Shown here in pieces: positions 31,322 through 38,879 of a DNA stretch of 64,000 nt. Made by a program: the position numbers and the translations under genes. The notes under the pieces are model-generated. The model searched no databases. It was not told the origin of the DNA and saw nothing but the letters and a program-made list of their open reading frames with translations. How positions within the stretch are numbered: position 1 is the first letter of the stretch; each line of letters starts with the position of its first letter. The DNA comes from Blastocystis hominis (Eukaryota > Sar > Bigyra > Opalinata > Blastocystidae), in contig NW_013171836.1 of NCBI RefSeq assembly GCF_000151665.1, forward strand, positions 5,001 through 69,000, written 5' to 3'.

Positions 31322-32704
31322 ATGGAAGATAGTCCGTACATTCCCAACATAGACACTACACTACTCTCGATCAAGAACCGAATAAGACGATTTAACCATC
31401 GATGTCCGTACAACAACAAACGATTGACGAGAAGAACAGAAAATACGCTCAATCAAGCCGAAGTAATGCAGGATACCATCAAACAACGGATGGAGAATGA
31501 GACCGATGAGGAGAAGAGCAAGCAATATGCCAAAATACTGAAAGAATTAGCCGACTATATCCAGCCAGAGCAAACCATTGACGAGCAGTTGCAAGACCTT
31601 CGACAAAACAAGGAGAGCATGGGCATTATGAAGTTCGACTGGGAACTCGATTGTCAGGACACATTCCTCAATCAATTCACACTCATCATTGCTCCTTCCA
31701 AGTCGGGTAAGTCGTTCCTCATCAATCAGTTGTGCTACGAGATACCTCACTCGTTCGACAAGATCTGCTTCTTCATGGGAAAGGTCAGCTATGAAAACAA
31801 GTGTCCACAAGTGCTCAAACATGTCGCCAACAAAGCAGGCATCAAGACGCAATGGATCAACACTGACAACGAAGTACGTCCTGACTTTACCGATAGTGAG
31901 GACGTCGCGTACAAACAATTGAATGACGATGGATCAAGTGTGGCGATCTACAATGACACCACGTATCCGTCCATCTACATCTTCGACGACTTGTACACGA
32001 AGCCGAACGATCACTGGGTGGTGAACTTCATGGACACCATGGCTTGCATGAGTCGACATCGGAAGACCAGTTGTTTCATTGCATTCCAAGGATTCACTCA
32101 CTTGAGCAACAAGATCCTGGACAACGCCACTCGAATCTTCTTGTACTACGATATCCTTGGACGAGAGGATCTGTGGCGCAAAATGAAGATACCACCACCG
32201 TCCAATTTGAGCGAGGTACTTCGTGATATCCAGATGGGCATGCACACACGATGGTACTACCTGGATGACGATTCGCTGGTCGAGTACGTCCCATACGAGC
32301 TGAGTAGCAAACAACAAGCAATCAACAAGATGCGATCGAAGTTACCGAAGGCATTGAGTGATGAACGAAAACGCAAAGAAGTGGAAGAGAAGCAACGACA
32401 AGTGCAGCAACTCGAAGAGGAACTTGGACGCACTTCCGACAATAAGAAGACCAAAGTGAATAAGGGACGCACGTACAATCTCTTGGACATCAAAGAAGCC
32501 GTTGAAATCAAACCACAGGACTACAGCAAAGCCATCAACACCAAGGAATTCCAGTTCGTACAAAAGCCGAGAGATGGCGTGGCAAACTATGAGGGGCAAC
32601 TTCGTTGCCCCGGGGGAGGCAAAGCCTTTCCCCACTACACAAGCGACACTTCTACCAAGCAGAAGAAAGGCAAAGGATTGCGTTCCAAGTACGACTTGGC
32701 ATAA
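31322..32704 (+). CDS. FtsK/HerA-type genome-packaging ATPase
   Basis: 460 residues starting in CTAATAAATGG. Walker A is APSKSGKS (residues 124-131) and Walker B is IYIFDDLY (DD at about 222-223), as in the A32-like packaging ATPases of Polintons and large DNA viruses. Residues 1-115 form a charged helical extension. A Lys/Glu/Gln coiled-coil (about 345-385) follows the ATPase core. The C-terminal tail is basic (KQKKGKGLRSKYDLA). It should drive DNA into capsids. Residues about 424-438 (EGQLRCPGGGKAFP) are encoded by a double-hairpin element inserted in frame. Confidence 0.9.
   Translation: MEDSPYIPNIDTTLLSIKNRIRRFNHRCPYNNKRLTRRTENTLNQAEVMQDTIKQRMENETDEEKSKQYAKILKELADYIQPEQTIDEQLQDLRQNKESMGIMKFDWELDCQDTFLNQFTLIIAPSKSGKSFLINQLCYEIPHSFDKICFFMGKVSYENKCPQVLKHVANKAGIKTQWINTDNEVRPDFTDSEDVAYKQLNDDGSSVAIYNDTTYPSIYIFDDLYTKPNDHWVVNFMDTMACMSRHRKTSCFIAFQGFTHLSNKILDNATRIFLYYDILGREDLWRKMKIPPPSNLSEVLRDIQMGMHTRWYYLDDDSLVEYVPYELSSKQQAINKMRSKLPKALSDERKRKEVEEKQRQVQQLEEELGRTSDNKKTKVNKGRTYNLLDIKEAVEIKPQDYSKAINTKEFQFVQKPRDGVANYEGQLRCPGGGKAFPHYTSDTSTKQKKGKGLRSKYDLA
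32593..32633. repeat. Double-hairpin element inside the ATPase gene
   Basis: GGGGCAAC, loop TTC, GTTGCCCC is perfect. The second hairpin (GGGGGAGGC, AAA, GCCTTTCCCC) is slightly imperfect. The flanks repeat ACTA (32586 and 32634), 48 bp apart, so the insertion adds 16 codons without changing frame. Confidence 0.85.
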
Positions 32705-32711
32705 CCAAAGA

Positions 32712-32753
32712 GGGAGGAAGCTTCGCTTCCTCCCGGGAGACCGATGGTCTCCC
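32712..32753. repeat. Double-hairpin element after the ATPase gene
   Basis: GGGAGGAAGC, loop TTC, GCTTCCTCCC (10-bp stem) then GGGAGACC, loop GAT, GGTCTCCC (8-bp stem). CCAAAG occurs directly on both sides (32705-32710 and 32753-32758), as expected for a target duplication. Confidence 0.9.
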
Positions 32754-32787
32754 CAAAGTAAAAAAGGACAGCCATGTTTACTTTGGG
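32752..32787. terminator. Perfect inverted repeat between convergent gene ends
   Basis: CCCAAAGTAAA (32752-32762) and TTTACTTTGGG (32777-32787) form an 11-bp perfect stem around a 14-nt loop, between the ends of the ATPase (plus) and KilA-N (minus) genes. Position suggests a two-way transcript end signal. Confidence 0.5.
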
Positions 32788-33780
32788 CTAACCATCCAAG
32801 TCACTTCGCCAACCAAGGCCAACACGAGTCTGCTTTGCTTCTTTCTCTATTTCTGGACTAATGTCAAATCTCTCTTTTTCCCATACATCCATTGGAATCG
32901 TATAATGAGTCTTACGTACCTTTTTCCCACCATACTTCTTACACAAGTCTAAAAGGATTTTATCGATCTCGTCTTTGAACGTGAAACCATTCGGTATGTC
33001 TTTCACTCTATACACACATACACGTCCCTCTCTATCCATTTTGGAACATGTACTCTTCCATTTATCTGATTTAACATGTTGTGAATAGATGTGCACATTA
33101 TCATCATTTTCAACGATAATGTACGTTATGAAAAAGTACCATTGTTGACCTACTTTATTTGGCACACGGCGATCCTTCAATTCCTTGTTCTCATGGGTCA
33201 GCTCTTCATTCGCACGTCTCAGCTCTTCGTTTGCCTTTCGAAGGTAGTCATTGTCCTCCTGTCGAAGACGTGTTAGGAATCTAAGCACATCGCAGGCAAA
33301 TGCAGGATCGGCCCACATGAGGCATGCGTGAAGTAGCTCTTCGCAGATGATGTAACCCTTGTTTGTACCATTGAATTCAGGGGTTGTAACATACTGAATC
33401 ACGTCGCAAATATCAAACTTGTCGTTTTGGGTGCCCTTTGACGGTAGGTCGGAATTCCGACCTACTGTAGAATGACTGTTTTTGGCACTATTTTCACCCT
33501 CTAGTCCCTCGTTTGACGGTAGGTCGGAATTCCAGCCTACCGTAGATTGGCCCTCTAGACCCTCGTTTGACAGGTGGCTGGAATTCCAGCCACCTGTTTT
33601 TGCCATGTGTTCGATCAGTTCTTGGGTTTGCTTATTCTCAAGGTAATGTTTGAATCGCTTGTTTGTACCGTGCTTCTCGTTGTACTGTCTCAACAGATCA
33701 GAGACAAGGTACATTCGAATACCATTATCAAGGCACATACGAATCTTGTAGTCGTAGAAGTCAATCTCTTCGAATTTCAT
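32788..33780 (-). CDS. KilA-N domain protein
   Basis: 330 residues. The core shows the KilA-N pattern: DICDVIQYVTTPEFNGTNKGYIICEELLHACLMWADPAFACDVLRFLTRL (about 122-172), a DNA-binding domain common in phages and large DNA viruses. A coiled-coil follows (RKANEELRRANEELTHENKELKD), then a C-terminal domain (QQWYFFITYIIVENDDNVHIYSQHVKS...YTIPMDVWEKERFDI) of the type often paired with KilA-N/Bro proteins in large DNA viruses. Residues about 62-115 are a repeat insert (GWNSxxLSNEGLEG) encoded by palindromes. Likely a regulatory or accessory DNA-binding protein. Confidence 0.82.
   Translation of the reverse strand: MKFEEIDFYDYKIRMCLDNGIRMYLVSDLLRQYNEKHGTNKRFKHYLENKQTQELIEHMAKTGGWNSSHLSNEGLEGQSTVGWNSDLPSNEGLEGENSAKNSHSTVGRNSDLPSKGTQNDKFDICDVIQYVTTPEFNGTNKGYIICEELLHACLMWADPAFACDVLRFLTRLRQEDNDYLRKANEELRRANEELTHENKELKDRRVPNKVGQQWYFFITYIIVENDDNVHIYSQHVKSDKWKSTCSKMDREGRVCVYRVKDIPNGFTFKDEIDKILLDLCKKYGGKKVRKTHYTIPMDVWEKERFDISPEIEKEAKQTRVGLGWRSDLDG
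33442..33597. repeat. Three EcoRI-centred palindromes within the KilA-N gene
   Basis: Palindromes centred on GGAATTCC lie at about 33443-33468 (core GTAGGTCGGAATTCCGACCTAC broken by no loop), 33518-33543 and 33570-33597. The outer two are near-perfect to perfect; the middle has one mismatch pair. The two spacers carry related Leu-Glu-Gly coding. Frame is kept throughout. Confidence 0.85.
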
Positions 33781-33830
33781 TTCTATTTGTATTTATGTAT
33801 TGAACTCTTTTAAGTACAATAGTTACAGTA

Positions 33831-33868
33831 GGGGACACTACGTGCCCCCGGGGAAGCGAAGCTTCCCC
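33831..33868. repeat. Double-hairpin element after the protease gene
   Basis: GGGGACAC, loop TAC, GTGCCCCC (one mismatch) then GGGGAAGC, loop GAA, GCTTCCCC (perfect). TTACA flanks it (33823-33827 and 33869-33873). The right copy overlaps the protease stop codon. Confidence 0.88.
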
Positions 33869-34345
33869 TTACACCCTCTGGATAGCTGGGTCAACAGCGT
33901 CGTGCGTGTACAAGTGAAGGAGTGCCAGGTAGCCACAGTTGTTGGCAAAGATCGACTGGTATTTCACTTTGTTCACACGGAACACACGGTTCGTACCTGT
34001 CAACGGGAAGTCATTCATCTCGCCAAAGCTGTCCTGGTAGTTCAGTGTTCCGTCGTCTTCACGGAAGCAAGAAACAAAGTGACCGAGCTTACCACCGTCT
34101 TCAAAGGGTATCCAGATGATGCAATTCGCTGGTTCTTTGTACTTCTTTGCCAAGGACTTGTACTTGCCCAATTCCATCACATCGAAGTCGGGTATCTCGA
34201 GTTGCTTGGCCAGTTTTCGAACTTCATCGAAAGTCATTGGTTCAGCATCCACATTCATGTATCCATGCTTGTAGAGTTTACTTAGTACGGAGGAAGCTCT
34301 GCTTTGGGGCGACAAAGTCGCCCCGGCGGAACTTCGTTCCGCCAT
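33869..34345 (-). CDS. Adenovirus-type maturation cysteine protease
   Basis: Up to 158 residues. The adenain-like catalytic set is H89 (KLGHFVSCF), D105 (YQDSFG) and C137 (ANNCGYLALLHLY), in the order His-acidic-Cys of the family. The first 20 or so residues (MAERSSAGATL...) are encoded by a double-hairpin element that has invaded the 5' end, so the original start may be the internal ATG at about 34257 (MNVDAEPM), giving roughly 129 residues. It would cleave capsid precursors such as the neighbouring pVI-like protein. It lies between the KilA-N and pVI-like genes, all on the minus strand. Confidence 0.88.
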   Translation of the reverse strand: MAERSSAGATLSPQSRASSVLSKLYKHGYMNVDAEPMTFDEVRKLAKQLEIPDFDVMELGKYKSLAKKYKEPANCIIWIPFEDGGKLGHFVSCFREDDGTLNYQDSFGEMNDFPLTGTNRVFRVNKVKYQSIFANNCGYLALLHLYTHDAVDPAIQRV

Positions 34346-34429
34346 GCTTCCTCCCGGGGCAGCGTCGCTGCCCCTCAGTGTCGCGGAAGCATTGCTTCCG
34401 CGCGGGAGCCACAGGCTCCCGCTTAGTAC
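34281..34429. repeat. Cluster of three double-hairpin elements, one nested in another
   Basis: Flanked by CTTAGTAC at 34281-34288 and 34422-34429. Element A: GGAGGAAGC/TCT/GCTTCCTCC plus GGGGCAGC/GTC/GCTGCCCC. It is split in its first right arm by element B: GGGGCGAC/AAA/GTCGCCCC plus GGCGGAAC/TTC/GTTCCGCC (34306-34343), with TGCTT on both sides. Element C follows: CGCGGAAGC/ATT/GCTTCCGCG plus CGGGAGCC/ACA/GGCTCCCG. Confidence 0.88.
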
Positions 34430-35421
34430 ACTCTCCTTCGAATCACTGACTCGTGCATCTTGTTCTCGTTCTGTGGAAGGGCTGTGAGGATGCGATTCTT
34501 TTTTTTCGTCTGGACTTCAATTGCTTGTGTCTCGTTGTCCAGGTCAGAAATATCGTAACCAGTGCCGGCTTTGCTTTCCTTGCCCTGAATCTGGTTTGCC
34601 ACATCGCTAACCGTACCCTTCGCCATGTCACCTATCACATTCGCGAGCTGCTTCACGGTGTCCGATCCTGTCTTCTGGGATACATAGTTCACACCCTTGT
34701 TGATCGCGTTGTTCGCGGCATTCGTGCCAGCATTGACCAGGATATCGGTGATGGGTTTTAACTTGTCGGCATTGTTGTCGTACCAACCTTTGATCTTGTT
34801 CCAGGCATTCTTGAAGAACGTGCCAACACGACTTGAACCGGCGTACAAGGCTCCACCTCGGACTTCGATGTTTTTACTTTGTCGTTCAATGGCTTTCATG
34901 GTCTTCAACACATCGTCGTAGTCGCTAGGGTTGATTCCATTGAGGAACACAGCAGAAGCTCCTCCGAATTTGAGTGCACCTCCCTCCTTACCACTAATCA
35001 AACTTTTGAGACTCGAGATGATCTGTGGAGCCATCTGAATGAGCGCTGGGATGACCGTGGCAGCGAGAGTACCAAGTGCTCCGCCTTTCTTAAGTCCGGT
35101 CAGCTCGTTCATCAATTGTGCTTCATTGAATGCCAGTGCTCCAGCGGATTTAGAGTCTGTCTGACATGCACCACCTTCCTTGAAAGCAATGGCTCCACCG
35201 GTGTCCTTGGTCGCCCCATTGAAAGCAATAGCACCAGCTGTTTTCGTCTTACTAGCTCGTTTTGGTGTTCGCTTTCGTGATCGCTTTGATTGCACTGGTG
35301 CTTCGAGTTCCTTGTGTAGATTCAATGTCTTGCGTCGATCCACAATCGTTCCACTATCCTGTTCTCGGAAATCGGGTTCGCCATAGAAAGCAGATATATC
35401 AACAGTGAATGGAATTGCCAT
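34423..35421 (-). CDS. pVI-like minor capsid or membrane-active protein
   Basis: 332 residues, start context ATAAATGG. After a basic segment (KRSRKRTPKRASK, about 49-61) come six motifs of the form (A/G)GA(I/L): AGAIAFN, GGAIAFK, AGALAFN, GGALGTL, GGALKFG, GGALYAG. These resemble small-residue cleavage sites of adenovirus-type proteases. A hydrophobic/amphipathic helix (LGTLAATVIPALIQMAPQIISSL, about 115-140) follows, and then helical segments. Layout and location next to the protease recall adenovirus pVI/pX-type core or lytic proteins. A role in capsid assembly or membrane penetration is inference. Confidence 0.65.
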   Translation of the reverse strand: MAIPFTVDISAFYGEPDFREQDSGTIVDRRKTLNLHKELEAPVQSKRSRKRTPKRASKTKTAGAIAFNGATKDTGGAIAFKEGGACQTDSKSAGALAFNEAQLMNELTGLKKGGALGTLAATVIPALIQMAPQIISSLKSLISGKEGGALKFGGASAVFLNGINPSDYDDVLKTMKAIERQSKNIEVRGGALYAGSSRVGTFFKNAWNKIKGWYDNNADKLKPITDILVNAGTNAANNAINKGVNYVSQKTGSDTVKQLANVIGDMAKGTVSDVANQIQGKESKAGTGYDISDLDNETQAIEVQTKKKNRILTALPQNENKMHESVIRRRVY

Positions 35422-35429
35422 TTATGTAT

Positions 35430-35469
35430 GGGGAGAATGAAATTCTCCCCGGGGAAGCGTAGCTTCCCC
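35430..35469. repeat. Double-hairpin element upstream of the pVI-like gene
   Basis: GGGGAGAAT, loop GAA, ATTCTCCCC (9-bp stem), then GGGGAAGC, loop GTA, GCTTCCCC (8-bp stem), both perfect, directly before the start codon of the pVI-like gene. Confidence 0.9.
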
Positions 35470-35539
35470 ATTCGTACAAAGTGAAAAGAATAATGTCTCC
35501 CCTTTGTCGAAGACAACCCCTACATTCCACGTCTAATGA

Positions 35540-37819
35540 TTATCTCTTTTCCACAGCGAACATATCCTGGATCGTGTTATATGTTCGCTGAAGATATTCT
35601 TCGTAAGTTCCTGTTGCAACAATGTGGAATCTGATGTACTTCTTCACATCGGCTAAATATTGAGGAGTTAAATTATTGCTATTAGCTACCTGCATGAAGA
35701 AATTCATCAAATACTCGTCTTCATTACGCTCACGATAGGCTTTGAATAGACGAGAAAATCCGACGTCATTTGCAAATTGAGTGAAATTAGGATTGTTTAC
35801 ATTGCGAGCAAGCAGACTTGAGAAAGCAATGAAATCATTACGAATCATTTCTTTTTCAATCTCATCAGCAGTAGCATTATCTTCGTTATTACCTTCGTCG
35901 ATCAGGGCTGCGACTTGATTTACTTGTTCGATTGCTTGAGGTGTAAATCCTTGAGTATTTACAATTTCAGGTTGACGATCACCCAAATAGATCACAGCTT
36001 GAATTTGTGGTTGATTCATGATCCGTCTATAAGCCTGATTCATCCTGTCATTCATTTGCATATTCTGATCCATTATTTGTTGCTGGACCATCTGATTATT
36101 ATAAAATCCATTTGTCAACATGTTACCAAGTTGAGTCTGTCCATTAGCAACATCTGTCAGCAAGTTACCAGTCTGAGTCTGCCCGTTTTCAAGAGCTAGC
36201 AAATGTTTATTCGTAGTTTCTATTTCTTTACCCAGAGCATTCGTGCCATCCAATAATTGCTGCCTAGTCGCCTTTCCCTCATCCGACAATTGCTGCCTAG
36301 TCGCCTTTCCCTCATTTTCAACCGCATTGCCAAGAGCTATCAGATTCTGGTTCGTAGTCTGCAATTCATTTGACACGTTTTGAAGCAAAGGTGTGAATCG
36401 ATTGAATGATTCAACCAACCATTTGTTGATTTCTTCATATGCTTTTCCCAACTCAGCAGATACGAATTGCTGAATGAAGCTATTTCGCTCTAGCCACTGT
36501 TTCAAGAAATCATTGTACTGATTCTTCATGAACTCCAACAATTCATCGATTCGCATTTCACTTTGTCTTGGAATCATTGCTACGATATCAGCAATTGCAG
36601 GAGGATCGGGTTTGTTTTCAATACCTTGCAGACGAGCTTCGACTTGTTGCAAATACTGATTACTATTTTCAATCACCGCTTTCTGTTGATTTACCAAGTC
36701 ACCAATACTCTGGATCAACTTGTCGTCTCCTGTCGCAATGCTTCTTGCCAGTTCAGCATATCGATCATTCAACAACTTGATTTCTTGGTTCGCATTTTGC
36801 AATTTATCATTAACACCATTCAACAATTCCAACATCTTAGGATAACCCTTCTCCGCATCTTCTAAGAAGTTGATTCGTTCTGCTACTTGGGTGACTACTC
36901 TGTAAATATTGCCAAGGTTCACCTGGATATCGAAGCTGTTCATCACAGTAATCACTTCATCCAACTTCTCGAGAATGGGCTTCACATCCATCTGTTGTAC
37001 GATCTGATTCGTCACATTCAGAGGTTGTTGTTCAGGTTTGATCAACCACCGATCACGTTCAACGCGACCTTCAGCTACCAAATCTCTATATTTCGTACTA
37101 CCTCGTTTCGTAGTGTGTGTCACACCTCTTTTATATGCCGTAGTATTATCGTCATTCCACAGCAGGACATCTCGATCTGGATCACCTTGTTCTGTCACAT
37201 CGTCTCGCAAGCCAGCAAAATCATTATGAATTATTGCACTCTGTTGAGCAAATGTGTTGATACTTTCTCCCATCTGTTGAGCTGCACCCGTTATGGCATC
37301 AGCAGCATTCTTCATTTCGTTGATGCTGGCTCCAAGATCACCAGGCAAATTCACGATTTGTAATTCGCCGGCCTGTGTCGTAGGGAAGATGATACGATAG
37401 GGTGATACAGGTTCATATCCAAATGGATTATCAAAGATAGCTCGTTTCTCCATATCAGACAACTCGTGATTCACAGATTGGACAACGATCTTGTTGAATT
37501 GTCTCTCAATTTTGGCATTGTAGACCACGTTGTCCTCGAATGAGTACAACAGTACGTTCTCATCGTCAATTCGCTGCATTTGATATCCACGCATGTCAGA
37601 GACGGATACACGACGACGTTCAGCGGGTGAGAGATTCATGTACGAATCAAACAAGGTTCGCTTCTGTCGCCATTGTTCGCTCCTCATTCGCTGTTGATTG
37701 AATTCACTTTCAACGACTTTATCGAAATAACGATTCAACATCTTGTCCATCATGTTTCTCGACTTCACTTTGTGTGGCTTGTATCGAATGATTGGAATTG
37801 TAGCAACGTATTCATCCAT
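35540..37819 (-). CDS. Large coiled-coil structural protein
   Basis: 759 residues, start context GTAAATGG. The N-terminal 230 residues are globular and basic (KPHKVKSRNMMDKMLNRYFDKVV...). Residues about 270-620 are mostly heptad-like and Gln/Asn/Leu-rich, with internal duplications (GKATRQQLSDE/GKATRQQLLDG; NGQTQTGNLLTDV/NGQTQLGNMLTNG). The C-terminal 150 residues are globular. No enzyme motif. Long coiled-coil proteins of this kind are usual in the structural block of Polintons and may line the capsid or act as a tape-measure. A TTTTCACTTTG motif follows the stop. Confidence 0.72.
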   Translation of the reverse strand: MDEYVATIPIIRYKPHKVKSRNMMDKMLNRYFDKVVESEFNQQRMRSEQWRQKRTLFDSYMNLSPAERRRVSVSDMRGYQMQRIDDENVLLYSFEDNVVYNAKIERQFNKIVVQSVNHELSDMEKRAIFDNPFGYEPVSPYRIIFPTTQAGELQIVNLPGDLGASINEMKNAADAITGAAQQMGESINTFAQQSAIIHNDFAGLRDDVTEQGDPDRDVLLWNDDNTTAYKRGVTHTTKRGSTKYRDLVAEGRVERDRWLIKPEQQPLNVTNQIVQQMDVKPILEKLDEVITVMNSFDIQVNLGNIYRVVTQVAERINFLEDAEKGYPKMLELLNGVNDKLQNANQEIKLLNDRYAELARSIATGDDKLIQSIGDLVNQQKAVIENSNQYLQQVEARLQGIENKPDPPAIADIVAMIPRQSEMRIDELLEFMKNQYNDFLKQWLERNSFIQQFVSAELGKAYEEINKWLVESFNRFTPLLQNVSNELQTTNQNLIALGNAVENEGKATRQQLSDEGKATRQQLLDGTNALGKEIETTNKHLLALENGQTQTGNLLTDVANGQTQLGNMLTNGFYNNQMVQQQIMDQNMQMNDRMNQAYRRIMNQPQIQAVIYLGDRQPEIVNTQGFTPQAIEQVNQVAALIDEGNNEDNATADEIEKEMIRNDFIAFSSLLARNVNNPNFTQFANDVGFSRLFKAYRERNEDEYLMNFFMQVANSNNLTPQYLADVKKYIRFHIVATGTYEEYLQRTYNTIQDMFAVEKR

Positions 37820-37861
37820 TTACTATGGGAGGAACAATGTGGGGCGACTTTGCCGTCTCCC

Positions 37862-38557
37862 CTACTTTACTTTGGTGTAACAAGATATCGTGAATGAGAT
37901 GTACACATTCGAATTCAATGAGATCGGACGGTCATTCGCGTCCGTCAGTACCCAGTCAATGTAGTCCAGGTTCGATTGTTCAATCACATCGATCGATAGG
38001 TTGTCCCAGGTGATCATGTTGTTCAGTCCCATCGATACATGAATCAGGTTATCGATCAACGGACTCTTCAGACCGAATGTTTGAGCATTGATACTACTGT
38101 AGACTCGGATCACACTCATGCCATTCGTGATGTCGTAGGGTTCAGTCGCTACCATACCTGCCTCAACGATACCTTCCAACTTGAGGATACTCGTGTAATC
38201 AGGTGCGCCACTAAGGTCAACAGCGGTCGCCACATCACTGTTCAAGTATGCTCGGTTAACATCGTCTACCTGGATGGAATCGGCTATCGCACGGCATAAC
38301 TCGGTAATCGAGTAGTAGCCAGGACCGACGTTGTACACCATTTCAAACCCTGACAGCATTTGAACCTTCACCACATTCATTGCACGAATGTTCCAGAGAG
38401 AAGTGGTATCGATCTTGCATGTAATCGAAGTGATCTTGTACACAAGGTCACGAGGCATGATCACTGTGTTGAACGTTTCATGGTATCGTTCGTTGTTCTT
38501 CGGAATTACTGTATTGTGGTTAATCACACTTACCGGTAGTGCACGATTATGACTCAT
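37862..38557 (-). CDS. Beta-rich structural protein, single module (231 residues)
   Basis: Carries one copy of a module also repeated in the 1037-residue protein: GYYSITELCRAI..., then DLSGAPDYTSILKL, then YDITNGMSVIRVYSSINAQTFG...SPLIDNL, and a closing YIDWVLTDANDRPISLNSNVYISFTIS strand. The ITNG.S.I.VY..I pattern recalls minor structural proteins of other Polintons. A penton or vertex role is possible. Its start (ATAAATG) overlaps the end of the 110-residue gene by 11 bases; the stop lies in a CAAAGTAAAG motif. Confidence 0.7.
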   Translation of the reverse strand: MSHNRALPVSVINHNTVIPKNNERYHETFNTVIMPRDLVYKITSITCKIDTTSLWNIRAMNVVKVQMLSGFEMVYNVGPGYYSITELCRAIADSIQVDDVNRAYLNSDVATAVDLSGAPDYTSILKLEGIVEAGMVATEPYDITNGMSVIRVYSSINAQTFGLKSPLIDNLIHVSMGLNNMITWDNLSIDVIEQSNLDYIDWVLTDANDRPISLNSNVYISFTISCYTKVK

Positions 38558-38879
38558 TTATTGTGTGGAAGTGAATGCACACTGTAATCGGCATTGGCAG
38601 GGCAATCGTTGCACCGGTCTTATCGGTCAACGAGAATGACCATTTGCGACTTTTGGGTACCACGACGTTCATGTGTGCATTCTCCGTAAACTCCTCGTTC
38701 AATACAACCAACGGAGACTGTCGTCGTTCTTGCATGTTGTTCACTCGATCAAGGACAAGGCAGGTGCCAGTCGAATCTCCCTTCATAGTCACTCTGTCGA
38801 TTACCATGTCGCTTTTGATGAGATTGTTACTTGTGAATTCATGTTCGTACGTTCGAGCAATGTTGAACACTAGATTCAT
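38547..38879 (-). CDS. Small beta-rich protein (110 residues)
   Basis: Ends with NVVVPKSRKWSFSLTDKTGATIALPMPITVCIHFHT, matching the closing strand block of the neighbouring structural proteins (W.L.D..G.P......V.I.F). It therefore looks like a half-module relative. Start context is ATAATAAATGAAT, 5 bases into the upstream gene's stop region, so the three minus-strand genes 41989-37862 form a tight cluster. Confidence 0.65.
   Translation of the reverse strand: MNLVFNIARTYEHEFTSNNLIKSDMVIDRVTMKGDSTGTCLVLDRVNNMQERRQSPLVVLNEEFTENAHMNVVVPKSRKWSFSLTDKTGATIALPMPITVCIHFHTINES

Noticed and set aside
33442-34429. CRISPR array from repeated palindromes
   Set aside because: Palindromes are irregularly spaced, lie in coding or double-hairpin contexts, and there are no unique spacers between constant repeats or cas-like genes.
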